Below are positions 26,838 through 35,899 of a DNA stretch of 64,000 bases, piece after piece. Under the pieces are notes generated by a model. It worked only from the letters and a program-made list of their open reading frames with translations. It ran no database searches and was not told where the DNA came from. A program made the position numbers and the translations under genes. Source of the stretch: Telmatospirillum sp. (lineage in GTDB: Bacteria > Pseudomonadota > Alphaproteobacteria > Rhodospirillales > Magnetospirillaceae); contig JARLJB010000298.1 in NCBI GenBank assembly GCA_031291415.1, positions 1-64,000 on the forward strand, read 5' to 3'. Each line of letters opens with the position of its first letter. Position 1 is the stretch's first letter.

Positions 26838-28868
26838 ATGAGCCGAAACCAACTTGACCAGGAAACCAGCCCCTACCTGCTGCAGCACAGCACCAATCCC
26901 GTGCACTGGCGTCCCTGGGGTGCCGCCGCCTTGGCGGAAGCGAAGGCCGCAAACAAGCCTATCCTGCTGTCCGTCGGTTATGCCGCCTGCCATTGGTGTC
27001 ATGTGATGGCGCACGAAAGCTTCGAGGACGAGACGACAGCCCAGTTGATAAACGCCCTTTTCGTTCCGATCAAAGTTGACCGCGAAGAGCGCCCCGATCT
27101 CGACATCATCTATCAGTCGGCACTGGCCAGTCTCGGACAGCAGGGCGGCTGGCCGCTTACCATGTTTCTGACGGCCGATGCCGAGCCTTTTTGGGGCGGC
27201 ACCTATTTTCCGCCGAGCCCCCGGTTCGGTCGTCCCTCCTTCCGCGACGTGCTCACCGGCGTTGCCGCCACCTACACCGCCGAACCGGACAAGATATCGA
27301 CCAACGTCGCCGCCCTTCAACAGGCCCTCCTCCGCCTGGCAACGCCGGAGCGAGGCTCCATTCCGGACCGCGCGATCTTCGAGCAGATCGCCACCGCCGT
27401 TCTTCCTGCCGTCGATCTGGTCCATGGCGGCCTTTCCGGCGCACCAAAGTTTCCCCAGGTCCCGATGTTCCAGCTTCTTTGGAAAGCCGGTCTGCGGAGA
27501 GCCGATCCGGCCCTGCGGGAAGCCGTGACAAATACCCTTACCCATATGTGCCAGGGCGGCATCTACGACCATCTCGGCGGAGGTTTCGCCCGCTACGCGA
27601 CCGACGAAAGCTGGCTGGTGCCGCATTTTGAAAAGATGCTTTACGACAATGCGCAACTTATCGAACTGTTGACCTCGGTCTGGCAACACGACGCCTCGCC
27701 GCTCTACGCGGCTCGTATCACCGAAACCATCGACTGGTTGCTACGCAACATGCTGACCGACCACGGCGCCTTCGCGGCGACGCTCGACGCCGACAGCGAG
27801 GGGGTCGAGGGAAAATACTATGTCTGGTCATCCGAAGAAATCGATCGGGTCCTGCCCGCCGACCAGGCGTCCCTGCTGAAATCCGTCTACGGGGTGACCA
27901 CCGGCGGCAACTGGGAGGGCCATTCCATCCTCAACCGCAATCATCGCGACAGCGACGCCGACAGTGACGATGCTCTGGCCGCCCGCCTGATTGGCGCCAA
28001 GCGTACCCTTCTCGCCGTCCGCTCGAAGCGCATTCCACCGGCCCGCGACGACAAATGTCTCGCCGACTGGAACGGTATGATGATTGCCGCCTTGGCCAAT
28101 GCCGCCTTCGTCTTTCGCCGCGCCGACTGGCAGGCGGCCGCTGAAAAGGCCTTTGCCGCGATCCGCGATCATCAATCGATAGACGACCGTTTGGTTCACT
28201 CTATGCGCCGTGGACGCCGCCAAGGCGAAGCGATGCTCGATGACTATGCCCAAATGGCCCGTGCCGCCCTGGTCCTTTACGCAACGACTGGACAGCAGAG
28301 CTACCTGTCCCAGGCCAGCCGCTGGGTCAACGTTGTCGACCGCCATTTTCGGGACGACCTTAACGGCGGCTGCTTCTTCACTGCCGATAACGCCCCAGAT
28401 CTGATCATCAGGACCAAATCCGCTTTCGACCAGGCGACGCCATCGGGAAATGGCGTGATGGTCGACGTTCTCGCCCGCCTGTTTTATCAAACCGGTGACG
28501 ACCTCTACCGTCAAAGGGCCGAGGCTATCGTTTCCGCCTTCGCCGGCCAGATCGAACGTTCCTTCCCCAGCATGGCCTCGCTGCTCAATAGCTGGGAGCT
28601 TTTGAACGATGCCGTACACGTCGTCGTGGTCGCCGCTTCCGGCGATCCTGCCGGACAGACCCTGCTCACCGCCATCGCCGAAAGCTGCCAACCCAATCTT
28701 GTAATGACGAGGCTTTCGCCCGACGATCGCCTTCCCGATGATCATCCGGCAGCGGCGAAACTTGCGTCAAAGATTGCCGGTGCTGTGGCTTTCGTCTGCC
28801 GGGGGCCAGTATGCTCGGCGCCGATAATCGATCCCGCGGCATTGCACCTTGCTCTTACCGAGAGCTAA
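26838..28868 (+). CDS. Thioredoxin domain-containing protein, YyaL/SPATA20 family
   Basis: 676 residues from ATG 26838 (ATG 26835 also possible; AAGGA at 26826-26830). N-terminal thioredoxin-like domain with [19 protein letters not shown], the CxxC-type [15 protein letters not shown], and [14 protein letters not shown], followed by an (alpha/alpha)6-barrel like that of N-acylglucosamine 2-epimerases ([48 protein letters not shown]). Widely conserved; the molecular activity is not established. It stands alone on this strand, followed by ogt. Confidence 0.92.
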   Translation: MSRNQLDQETSPYLLQHSTNPVHWRPWGAAALAEAKAANKPILLSVGYAACHWCHVMAHESFEDETTAQLINALFVPIKVDREERPDLDIIYQSALASLGQQGGWPLTMFLTADAEPFWGGTYFPPSPRFGRPSFRDVLTGVAATYTAEPDKISTNVAALQQALLRLATPERGSIPDRAIFEQIATAVLPAVDLVHGGLSGAPKFPQVPMFQLLWKAGLRRADPALREAVTNTLTHMCQGGIYDHLGGGFARYATDESWLVPHFEKMLYDNAQLIELLTSVWQHDASPLYAARITETIDWLLRNMLTDHGAFAATLDADSEGVEGKYYVWSSEEIDRVLPADQASLLKSVYGVTTGGNWEGHSILNRNHRDSDADSDDALAARLIGAKRTLLAVRSKRIPPARDDKCLADWNGMMIAALANAAFVFRRADWQAAAEKAFAAIRDHQSIDDRLVHSMRRGRRQGEAMLDDYAQMARAALVLYATTGQQSYLSQASRWVNVVDRHFRDDLNGGCFFTADNAPDLIIRTKSAFDQATPSGNGVMVDVLARLFYQTGDDLYRQRAEAIVSAFAGQIERSFPSMASLLNSWELLNDAVHVVVVAASGDPAGQTLLTAIAESCQPNLVMTRLSPDDRLPDDHPAAAKLASKIAGAVAFVCRGPVCSAPIIDPAALHLALTES

Positions 28869-28923
28869 GCTGCCCATTTGGCGGAAAACCCAACAGCAGA
28901 CTAAACCGGATGGAGCATAGAAC

Positions 28924-29376
28924 TTGAGCCACCTTTCCTTCCCCAGTCCTCTCGGTGACATCACCCTCTTTGAATATCAAGACGCGCTTGTCGCCTTGGA
29001 CTGGGGTCGGGTCGATGGTGGTGAGGAAACATCCTTGCTGGCGACTGCCCGCCAACAACTCGACGACTATTTCGACGGAAAGCTCCGCCGTTTCTCGCTT
29101 CCTCTGGCGCCGGATGGATCAGCCTTTCAAAAAAAGGTCTGGACCGCCATCGAACGCATACCCTATGGACAGGTATCGAGCTATGGCAGCCTCGCCCACG
29201 AGGTCGACAGCGGGCCACGGGCCATCGGCGGCGCCTGTGGACGAAATCCGATTCCGATTATCGTTCCCTGTCATCGCGTTCTGGGGTCTGGTGGCTCACT
29301 GGGCGGCTATTCCGGATTGGATGGCCTGGAAACAAAACGTTTTCTGCTTTCCCTCGAGGGTTGGCGAAAATCCTGA
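28924..29376 (+). CDS. ogt: Methylated-DNA--protein-cysteine methyltransferase
   Basis: 150 residues. IIVPCHRVLGSGGSLGGYSG holds the alkyl-acceptor Cys of the PCHRV motif, preceded by the helix-turn-helix segment VWTAIERIPYGQVSSYGSLA with the Tyr and Arg needed for base flipping. It repairs O6-methylguanine by irreversible self-alkylation. The start is probably TTG 28924, 8 bases after GGAG at 28912-28915; no ATG fits. Confidence 0.93.
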   Translation: MSHLSFPSPLGDITLFEYQDALVALDWGRVDGGEETSLLATARQQLDDYFDGKLRRFSLPLAPDGSAFQKKVWTAIERIPYGQVSSYGSLAHEVDSGPRAIGGACGRNPIPIIVPCHRVLGSGGSLGGYSGLDGLETKRFLLSLEGWRKS

Positions 29377-29405
29377 TCTCTTTCTCGAAAATAGGGAGCT
29401 TGGCC

Positions 29406-30383
29406 GTGAGTAAAGCGATCCTGATTCATCAACAAGGCGGTCCCGAACAAATGCAGTGGCAGACGGTCGATGTGCCGTCTCCCGGCCCCGGCGAAGCACT
29501 GATTGGCCAAACCGCCGTCGGTCTCAATTTCATCGACGTCTATCAACGAAGCGGCGTCTATCCGCTGCCCAAGCTTCCAAGTTCGCTGGGATCGGAGGCG
29601 GCCGGCGTCGTCGAGGCCATTGGGCCAGGCGTCACTGAGGTGAAGGTTGGTGACCGCGTCGCCTACGCTGGCGGTCCGATCGGCTCCTATGCCGAACGCC
29701 GGGTGTTTCCCGCCGCCCGTCTGGTCGTCCTGCCCGAGGCCATTTCCGACCGCCTGGCGGCGTCCATGATGCTGCAAGGGATGACCACCCGCTATCTGCT
29801 CCGCAGCAGCTATCAGGTCAAGGCCGGCGACACCATTCTGTTCCACGCCATTGCCGGCGGCGTTGGTTTGATCGCCTGCCAATGGGCAAAACATCTGGGC
29901 GCCACGGTCATCGGCACGGTTGGCAATCCAGCGAAAGCCGAATTGGCGCGCGCGCATGGCGCCGATCATGTCATCGATTATAGCAAAGAGGATTTTGTCG
30001 CCCGGGTCAGGGAGATCACCGGCGGTAAAGGTGTGCCCGTGGTCTATGACTCTGTCGGCAAGGACACCTTTGAGAGGTCGCTCGACTGCTTGCAGCCACG
30101 TGGTTTGATGGTTAGCTTCGGTCAGTCATCGGGTGTTGTACCGCCGTTCAACATCGGAGTGCTGTCAACCAAGGGATCTCTCTATCTGACTCGTCCAACG
30201 CTCGCCAACTATACCGCGACACGGGCCGAACTGCTGGCCAGTGCGGCTGAACTGTTCGATGTTGTGCAGTCCGGCGCCGTCAAAATGGTGGTCAATCAGA
30301 CTTATCCGCTGGCAGAAGCCGCCCAGGCCCACCGTGATCTCGAGGCCCGGAAAACCACCGGATCAACTGTCCTCGTCGTCTGA
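29406..30383 (+). CDS. qor: NADPH:quinone oxidoreductase (QOR, MDR superfamily)
   Basis: 325 residues from GTG 29406, preceded by GGGAG; this length equals typical Qor. The zinc-free medium-chain reductase pattern is clear: LNFIDVYQRSGVYP, LGSEAAGVVEAIGPGV, LQGMTTRYLLRSSYQV, and the nucleotide-binding FHAIAGGVGLIACQWAKHLG. Qor reduces quinones with NADPH. The frame opens further upstream into ogt, but the extension is not family-like. Its stop faces rho across a shared terminator that contains parS. Confidence 0.92.
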   Translation: MSKAILIHQQGGPEQMQWQTVDVPSPGPGEALIGQTAVGLNFIDVYQRSGVYPLPKLPSSLGSEAAGVVEAIGPGVTEVKVGDRVAYAGGPIGSYAERRVFPAARLVVLPEAISDRLAASMMLQGMTTRYLLRSSYQVKAGDTILFHAIAGGVGLIACQWAKHLGATVIGTVGNPAKAELARAHGADHVIDYSKEDFVARVREITGGKGVPVVYDSVGKDTFERSLDCLQPRGLMVSFGQSSGVVPPFNIGVLSTKGSLYLTRPTLANYTATRAELLASAAELFDVVQSGAVKMVVNQTYPLAEAAQAHRDLEARKTTGSTVLVV

Positions 30384-30408
30384 TTTTCAGACCTTCGAAA
30401 GTCCATAA

Positions 30409-30442
30409 AAAAGGCGGCGTTTCACGTGAAACACCGCCTTTT
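30409..30442. terminator. Bidirectional terminator built around a parS site
   Basis: AAAAGGCGG (30409-30417) pairs with CCGCCTTTT (30434-30442), and between them GTTTCAC/GTGAAAC continues the stem after one C-A mismatch, giving a 34-base near-perfect palindrome. T-runs follow on both strands (TTTTCTTT on plus, TTTTTT on minus). It ends both qor (plus) and rho (minus), which converge here. Confidence 0.88.
30418..30433. other. parS: parS centromere site 3, inside a terminator hairpin
   Basis: CGTTTCACGTGAAACA matches the parS consensus at 15 of 16 positions, with the whole 14-base palindrome intact. It is about 3.7 kb from the predicted origin, the closest of the three sites. Confidence 0.88.
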
Positions 30443-30484
30443 CTTTACAACCAACCGACGTATGCACGCCGGCCGCGAACCGCT

Positions 30485-31741
30485 CTAACTATTCATCGCA
30501 TCGAAGAAGTCGGAATTGCTCTTCGAGTGCTTCAGCTTGTCGACCAGGAATTCCATCGCGTCGACGACACCCATCGGCATTAGCACGCGACGCAAGACCC
30601 ACATCTTCGACAAAACACCCTTGTCGACCAGCAGCTCTTCCTTACGGGTACCCGACTTTGTAATGTCGATGGCCGGGAAGGTCCGCTTGTCCGAAAGCTT
30701 GCGGTCAAGAATGATTTCCGAATTTCCGGTGCCCTTGAACTCTTCGAAGATCACCTCGTCCATCCGGCTTCCGGTGTCGATCAGCGCCGTAGCGATTATC
30801 GTCAACGAACCGCCTTCTTCGATATTACGGGCCGCACCGAAGAACCTCTTCGGCCGCTGCAACGCGTTGGCATCGACACCACCGGTCAACACTTTGCCGG
30901 AGCTCGGCACTACCGTGTTGTAGGCGCGCGCCAGACGTGTAATCGAATCAAGCAGGATGACCACGTCGCGCTTGTGTTCAACAAGACGCTTGGCCTTCTC
31001 CAGCACCATCTCCGTCACCTGCACGTGACGCGATGCCGGCTCGTCAAAGGTCGAACTGATCACCTCGCCTTTGACCGACCGCGCCATATCGGTAACTTCT
31101 TCCGGCCGTTCATCGATCAACAGGACGATCAAATATACTTCCGGATGATTTGCCGCGATGGCGTGCGCAATGTTCTGCAGCATCACCGTTTTACCGGTCC
31201 GGGGCGGCGCCACGATCAAACCGCGCTGCCCTTTGCCGAGCGGAGAAATCAAGTCGATCACCCGTGTCGTCAGATCCTTTGTCGTCGGATCCTCGATCTC
31301 CAGGTGCAGACGTTCTTCCGGATAAAGTGGCGTCAGGTTATCGAAATTGATGCGATGCCGCACGTTGTCCGGCGGCTCGAAATTGATGGTATTGACCTTC
31401 AACAGGGCAAAATACCGCTCGCCATCCTTGGGAGAGCGAATCTGCCCCTCGACCGTATCGCCAGTTCTTAAAGAAAAACGGCGAACTTGGCTCGGCGAAA
31501 CATAAATGTCGTCCGGGCCGGGGAGATAATTGGCTTCTGGCGATCGCAGAAAACCAAATCCATCCTGAAGGATTTCAAGAACACCATCGCCGTAGATCGG
31601 CGTGTCGTTTTCAGCCAGCTGCTTCAGAATGGCAAACATCATGTCCTGTTTGCGCAGAGTCGAAGCGTTTTCGATCTGCAATTCCTCGGCATAGGCGAGA
31701 AGTTCGGCCGGTGTCTTGGCCTTCAGCTCCTGGAGATTCAT
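30485..31741 (-). CDS. rho: Transcription termination factor Rho
   Basis: 418 residues, standard Rho. N-terminal [20 protein letters not shown], an OB-fold RNA-binding domain ([18 protein letters not shown] with FGF), Walker [17 protein letters not shown]-loop/R-loop region ([35 protein letters not shown]) and C-terminal [17 protein letters not shown]. Hexameric RNA-DNA helicase that releases RNA polymerase. Located as usual near mnmE and hemE in the origin region. Confidence 0.98.
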   Translation of the reverse strand: MNLQELKAKTPAELLAYAEELQIENASTLRKQDMMFAILKQLAENDTPIYGDGVLEILQDGFGFLRSPEANYLPGPDDIYVSPSQVRRFSLRTGDTVEGQIRSPKDGERYFALLKVNTINFEPPDNVRHRINFDNLTPLYPEERLHLEIEDPTTKDLTTRVIDLISPLGKGQRGLIVAPPRTGKTVMLQNIAHAIAANHPEVYLIVLLIDERPEEVTDMARSVKGEVISSTFDEPASRHVQVTEMVLEKAKRLVEHKRDVVILLDSITRLARAYNTVVPSSGKVLTGGVDANALQRPKRFFGAARNIEEGGSLTIIATALIDTGSRMDEVIFEEFKGTGNSEIILDRKLSDKRTFPAIDITKSGTRKEELLVDKGVLSKMWVLRRVLMPMGVVDAMEFLVDKLKHSKSNSDFFDAMNS

Positions 31742-31961
31742 GGCGGGTCCACTATGGGAAGTGAGAACAATGGGGAGTGGCCAATTGTGGCCGAGAGGAA
31801 ACCTATCGCTCCGGACTATTCTGCTCCGAAGGACAAGTCAGCGCGTCAGAAGCAAGATCAAACCGCTGGGAATTCCGCAGCATTAGCCAATTAGGGGAAA
31901 CAAGTCAAATAGAGATTGAAGAAAGATGTCGTTTTTCGCCCGCCTGAAAAAAAACGCGGGC

Positions 31962-32990
31962 TTACCGGCGTGCCTCCAACTGTGGACAGCCTGCCCAACG
32001 CGGTTCACAGAGCCGTCCTCCCCGCTCGGAACAGGGGTTGCATCCATCGACCAGCGCTCGTTCGACAAGCGCCGCCAACGCTCCGATGAACGCCGGATGA
32101 TCCCCCAAAGCCGGCACTCTGAGATAGGTCGGAACCCCAGCCTCCTCGGCCAGATGACGATACTCGATGTCCAACTCGACAAGCGTCTCGGAATGTTCGG
32201 AGACAAAGGCGATCGGCTGGATCACCAGCGATTTTCCCTCCGCTCCGGCAAGGCGGATCTCAGCATCGGTCGCCGGCCCGATCCATTCCATCGGCCCGAC
32301 CCGGCTCTGATAGGTCACCCGCCAATCGAGATCGGGCCGGCCAAGGGTCCGAACAATGGCCGCCGCAGTCATCTCGATCTGCGATTGGTAAGGATCTCCG
32401 CGGAGGATGACCTTCTTAGGCAAGCCATGCGCCGAAAACAACACCCGAACATTCGGACCGGTTTTCTCCAACATGGCAGCAAGCAACTCGGCCTGCGCCT
32501 CTATCATCCCGACTTCCGTTGGAAAACAACAGATCTTCACGGCCGGTGCCGTCAAACCCATCTTTGCCGCCGCTTTCGTCCAGGCACCGATCGACGACCC
32601 CGTTGTGGTCGTCGAAAACTGCGGATAGAGCGGCAACAGAACGATCTGATCCGGTTCCCACTGGCGAACGGCTGCCACAACCTCGTCGGTCATCGGATGC
32701 CAGTAGCGCATGGCGACAAACACCCGGACGTCGTCGCCCAGCCTGGCTTGCAAGGCCTCGGCCTGCTTCTTCGTCAAATCGAGCAGCGGTGAGCGGCCGC
32801 CAAGATGGGCATAGATCTTCGCGGCAACCGGCGCGCGCCGCGTCGATATGAACCAGGCCAGCGCTTTGCGAATGGGCGCCGGGGCGCCGATAATCGCCGG
32901 ATCGTTAAACAAATTGTAAAGAAACGGTTGAATCGCCGCGGGCGAATCCGGTCCGCCAAGATTGAACAAAACGACGGCCAGCTTCCCCAT
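31962..32990 (-). CDS. hemH: Ferrochelatase
   Basis: 342 residues from ATG 32990, directly after the hemE stop (32992). Motifs: AVVLFNLGGPDSPAAIQPFL, RYWHPMTDEVV, LLPLYPQFSTTTTGSS, LFSAHGLPKKV (catalytic His) and VSEHSETLVELDIEY (Glu). Inserts ferrous iron into protoporphyrin IX. The C-terminal extension carries four cysteines, CNPCSERGGRLCEPRWAGC, in C-x2-C-x7-C-x6-C spacing, consistent with the [2Fe-2S] cluster known in some bacterial ferrochelatases such as that of Caulobacter. Confidence 0.95.
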   Translation of the reverse strand: MGKLAVVLFNLGGPDSPAAIQPFLYNLFNDPAIIGAPAPIRKALAWFISTRRAPVAAKIYAHLGGRSPLLDLTKKQAEALQARLGDDVRVFVAMRYWHPMTDEVVAAVRQWEPDQIVLLPLYPQFSTTTTGSSIGAWTKAAAKMGLTAPAVKICCFPTEVGMIEAQAELLAAMLEKTGPNVRVLFSAHGLPKKVILRGDPYQSQIEMTAAAIVRTLGRPDLDWRVTYQSRVGPMEWIGPATDAEIRLAGAEGKSLVIQPIAFVSEHSETLVELDIEYRHLAEEAGVPTYLRVPALGDHPAFIGALAALVERALVDGCNPCSERGGRLCEPRWAGCPQLEARR

Positions 32991-32991
32991 A

Positions 32992-34041
32992 TCAGCCTCT
33001 CCAAGCCCGGATTCGGTCGACCAGTCTGCCGACATTCTCCGGCGGTGTCGTCTGCATCACGCCATGGCCAAGATTGAAAATGAACGGGCCATTATTGCAA
33101 AGGCGCAAAATCCGATCAGCGGCATGGTCGAGAGCCTGTCCGCCGATCATCAGCAATACCGGATCGAGATTTCCCTGCAGAGCTACTTTTGATTGTAGAT
33201 GAGATACCGCCCAGTCCAACGGAATTCCCGTGTCGAGGCTGACCGCGTCAACGCCCGTCCGTTCAACGAAGGGCAGATAAAGAGCGCCGGCTCCGCGAGG
33301 AAAACCGATGATCGGGATTCCCGGCCGCGCTGTCTTGATCCGTTCGACAAGCCGCTTCGTCGGGGCAATGACCCATGTCTCAAAGGCATCCTCCGGCAAG
33401 GCGCCGGCCCAGCTGTCGAACAGCTGAATAGCCTCGACCCCCTGATCGATCTGCTTGATCAGATAGTCGCCGGTCGCGTCGACCAGCAGGTCGATAAGAC
33501 GTTGAAAAAGATCCGGGCGGCCGTAAGCCATAGTCTTGGCTTCGACGAAGTCCTTCGATCCGCTGCCTTCGACCATGTAGGTGGCGACTGTCCAAGGCGC
33601 TCCGGCAAATCCTATCAAAGCCGTTTCTGTCGGAATCGCGTCTTTCAAACGCGAAACCGTCTCGAAGACCGGCCGCAAGTGATCCTGAAAACCATCAAGC
33701 GTCAGAGCGTCGATGTCTTTCGAATGGCGGACAGGCGTCAGTTTCGGGCCTTCGCCTTCCTGAAAATGAACGGTTTGGCCGAGGGCATCGGGGACGACGA
33801 GGATATCGGAAAACAGAATGGCCGCGTCGAAACCATAACGGCGCAGCGGTTGCAAAGTGACTTCCGTGGCCAGGTCCGGGGAGTAGCAGAGATCAAGGAA
33901 TCCCTTCGACTGCGCCCTTAGGGCTCGATATTCGGGCAAATAACGACCAGCTTGGCGCATCAGCCAACAGGGAGGGCGTTCCTGCGTTTCACCGGCAAGA
34001 CTGCGCAAAAAGGGTTTTTTTGGTGAGGATTTTTCTATCAA
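32992..34041 (-). CDS. hemE: Uroporphyrinogen decarboxylase
   Basis: 349 residues. [20 protein letters not shown] is the UroD signature with the substrate-binding Arg residues; [16 protein letters not shown] with the catalytic Asp, [16 protein letters not shown] and [16 protein letters not shown] near the end follow. Converts uroporphyrinogen III to coproporphyrinogen III. The start is a TTG at 34041, preceded by AGGTGA with 6-base spacing; no ATG is available. The gene borders the predicted origin, as in Caulobacter. Confidence 0.96.
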   Translation of the reverse strand: MIEKSSPKKPFLRSLAGETQERPPCWLMRQAGRYLPEYRALRAQSKGFLDLCYSPDLATEVTLQPLRRYGFDAAILFSDILVVPDALGQTVHFQEGEGPKLTPVRHSKDIDALTLDGFQDHLRPVFETVSRLKDAIPTETALIGFAGAPWTVATYMVEGSGSKDFVEAKTMAYGRPDLFQRLIDLLVDATGDYLIKQIDQGVEAIQLFDSWAGALPEDAFETWVIAPTKRLVERIKTARPGIPIIGFPRGAGALYLPFVERTGVDAVSLDTGIPLDWAVSHLQSKVALQGNLDPVLLMIGGQALDHAADRILRLCNNGPFIFNLGHGVMQTTPPENVGRLVDRIRAWRG

Positions 34042-34469
34042 GGGATCACCTGTAGCGGGAGTTTTTTTATGCGCAGTTCAGTACTTCAATACAGGCCTTA
34101 GATGGCTAAGGAAAGGTGGCTGTGGTAGTGGATCCCTGTGGATATCGGGGATCAGACTTGATGCTCTAATCTTCCGCAATGTTATCCCCTCTTTCATCAG
34201 GCTAAGACAAGCTGTGGATAGAAATCTGGAAATTATCCGTATCGATTTGATTTTTCACATAAAAAAAAGTGGATGAACCGATTTGAAATCCGAGGATAGA
34301 ACGCCAAAATCGCTGTCTTCCCCGGTTTTCGCCCACCGGTGCCGCAATTTGTCCTCCGGGATATCGTTCCCCCTATTCGTCAATGGTCAGCGGGGAGCAA
34401 AAAAGGCACAATCAGTCGGAGGGGCCACTTATCCCCGTTCCCCACAGTTATCCACAGGAAACGACGGTC
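34042..34469. other. oriC: Predicted chromosomal replication origin (oriC)
   Basis: 428 bases without a gene between divergent hemE and ppsR, the position of the Caulobacter origin. DnaA-box-like 9-mers: perfect TTATCCACA at 34448-34456; one-mismatch TGTGGATAT (34137-34145) and TGTGGATAG (34213-34221) on the other strand; weaker TTATCCGTA (34233-34241), TTATCCCCT (34182-34190) and TTATCCCCG (34429-34437). An AT-rich stretch with an A8 run at about 34231-34268 is the likely unwinding element. Flanking genes point away from it on both sides and parAB-parS lie 4-14 kb away. I saw no CtrA-type TTAA-N7-TTAA site. Confidence 0.88.
34448..34456 (+). promoter_or_regulatory. Consensus DnaA box
   Basis: TTATCCACA, a perfect high-affinity DnaA box, 13 bases before the probable ppsR start codon. 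DnaA bound here could both act in origin firing and affect ppsR expression. Confidence 0.88.
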
Positions 34470-35294
34470 TTGTCGATCACGCGCTTTCATATTCACCTCG
34501 TTTCGGATGCCAGCGGCGAAACCGTGTCATCGGTCGCCCGCGCCTGTCTGGTGCAATTTGAAAATGTCGAATCGATCCGCCATTTGTGGTGGCTGGTTCG
34601 CTCGCCTGCTCAGGTCGAGCGGGTGATCGACGGGATCACCGCCAATCCCGGCGTCGTTCTCGTCACCTTGATGGATGGTGCCGTGCGAGGATTGCTGGAG
34701 GATGCCTGCCGGCGTCTGCAGGTCCCTTACATTCCAGTACTCGATCCGGTCATGGCGGCCTTGGCCGGCTACCTTCAGGCGGATTTCGGCGCCCAACCCG
34801 GCCGCCAACATGCCCTTGACGCCGCCTATTTCCAACGCATTGACGCCATGCATTTCACTCTGTCGCACGACGACGGGCAGATGCTGCATGACCTCGACAG
34901 CGCCGACATCGTTCTCGTCGGAATTTCGCGGACCTCGAAGACGCCGACATGCATGTATCTGGCCAATCGCGGCATCAAGGCCGCCAATATTCCACTGGTT
35001 CCGGAAATTCCGCCGCCGGCCGAGCTGCTGGCCGCCAAACGGCCATTGATTGTCGGTTTGACCAAGGAACCGAAAAGCCTGACCGATATCCGCCGGTCGC
35101 GACTGCGTTTTCTCGGCGGCGGCGAGGAGAGCGACTACGCCGACCCCGAGCGCGTCCGCGACGAGGTTAATATGGCGCGCAAATTGTTCACGCTGCACGG
35201 TTGGCCGGTCATCGACGTGTCGCGCCGGTCGATCGAAGAGGCATCGGCGGCGATTCTGCAACTTTACGCGCGCCGTAAGGGCTCGCCGCCGTGA
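34470..35294 (+). CDS. ppsR: Pyruvate, water dikinase regulatory protein / DUF299 kinase-phosphorylase
   Basis: About 274 residues from TTG 34470, just after AGGAAA; an in-frame ATG at 34383 would put the coding region over the origin boxes and give a non-family N-terminus. FHIHLVSDASGETVSSVARA is the DUF299 opening, then DIVLVGISRTSKTPTCMYLANRG (P-loop) and the C-terminal INM-RKLF pattern. These bifunctional enzymes phosphorylate and dephosphorylate PEP synthase or pyruvate phosphate dikinase. It heads a plus-strand operon, overlapping maf. Confidence 0.93.
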   Translation: MSITRFHIHLVSDASGETVSSVARACLVQFENVESIRHLWWLVRSPAQVERVIDGITANPGVVLVTLMDGAVRGLLEDACRRLQVPYIPVLDPVMAALAGYLQADFGAQPGRQHALDAAYFQRIDAMHFTLSHDDGQMLHDLDSADIVLVGISRTSKTPTCMYLANRGIKAANIPLVPEIPPPAELLAAKRPLIVGLTKEPKSLTDIRRSRLRFLGGGEESDYADPERVRDEVNMARKLFTLHGWPVIDVSRRSIEEASAAILQLYARRKGSPP

Positions 35295-35899
35295 CCTCCT
35301 CTTCCCGGTCTCTTATTCTCGCGTCGGGCAGTCAGACGCGGCTCGTTCTGTTGACTGCCGCGGGGCTGACCGTCACCGCAGAGCCTGCCGATCTCGACGA
35401 ATCGGCGTGCAAGGTGACCTGGCGGGCTGCCGGCCGAACCGCGGAAAACGTCGCCCTCGGGCTGGCCGAGGCGAAGGCTGCGCAAATATCGTTGCGGCAC
35501 CCTGAGGCTCTGGTCATTGGCGCCGATCAGATGCTGGTCTGTGGCGAGGACTGGTTCGACAAGCCGGTCGACCGCAACGCGGCTTACCGGCAATTGTCGG
35601 CGTTGGCCGGCCGCACCCATTTCCTGATGACCGCAGTTGCGGTCTTGCACGACGGCGAGGTCTTGTGGAGTCATGGCGACCGGGCGCGGATGACCATGCG
35701 GCCGTTTTCCGAGGCGTTTCTCGAGAATTATCTCAACCGGACGGGTGAGGCGGTCTTGTCGTCGGTCGGGGCCTATCAGCTCGAAGGCCTTGGCGTGCAA
35801 CTATTCGAAAAAATCGAGGGCGATCATTTCACTATTCTGGGCTTGCCGCTGCTGCCGCTTCTCGATTTTTTGCGGCGTAGCGAGGTGTTGAAACAATGA
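35291..35899 (+). CDS. maf: Maf-like nucleoside triphosphate pyrophosphatase
   Basis: 202 residues. LILASGSQTRLVLLTAAGL is the Maf N-terminal motif (usually SGSPRR; here SGSQTR), GADQMLVCGEDWFDKP the catalytic Asp region, and SSVGAYQLEGLGVQLFEKIE the C-terminal signature. Family members hydrolyse non-canonical NTPs in the cytosol. GTG start overlaps the ppsR stop. The substitution of the second Arg of the SxSPRR motif sets it apart from canonical Maf and suggests a different nucleotide preference. Confidence 0.9.
   Translation: MTSSSRSLILASGSQTRLVLLTAAGLTVTAEPADLDESACKVTWRAAGRTAENVALGLAEAKAAQISLRHPEALVIGADQMLVCGEDWFDKPVDRNAAYRQLSALAGRTHFLMTAVAVLHDGEVLWSHGDRARMTMRPFSEAFLENYLNRTGEAVLSSVGAYQLEGLGVQLFEKIEGDHFTILGLPLLPLLDFLRRSEVLKQ

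Noticed and set aside
34383-34469. ATG 34383 as the ppsR start
   Set aside because: It would place coding sequence over two DnaA-like boxes, including the perfect one, and add a non-family N-terminus; TTG 34470 has AGGAAA upstream.
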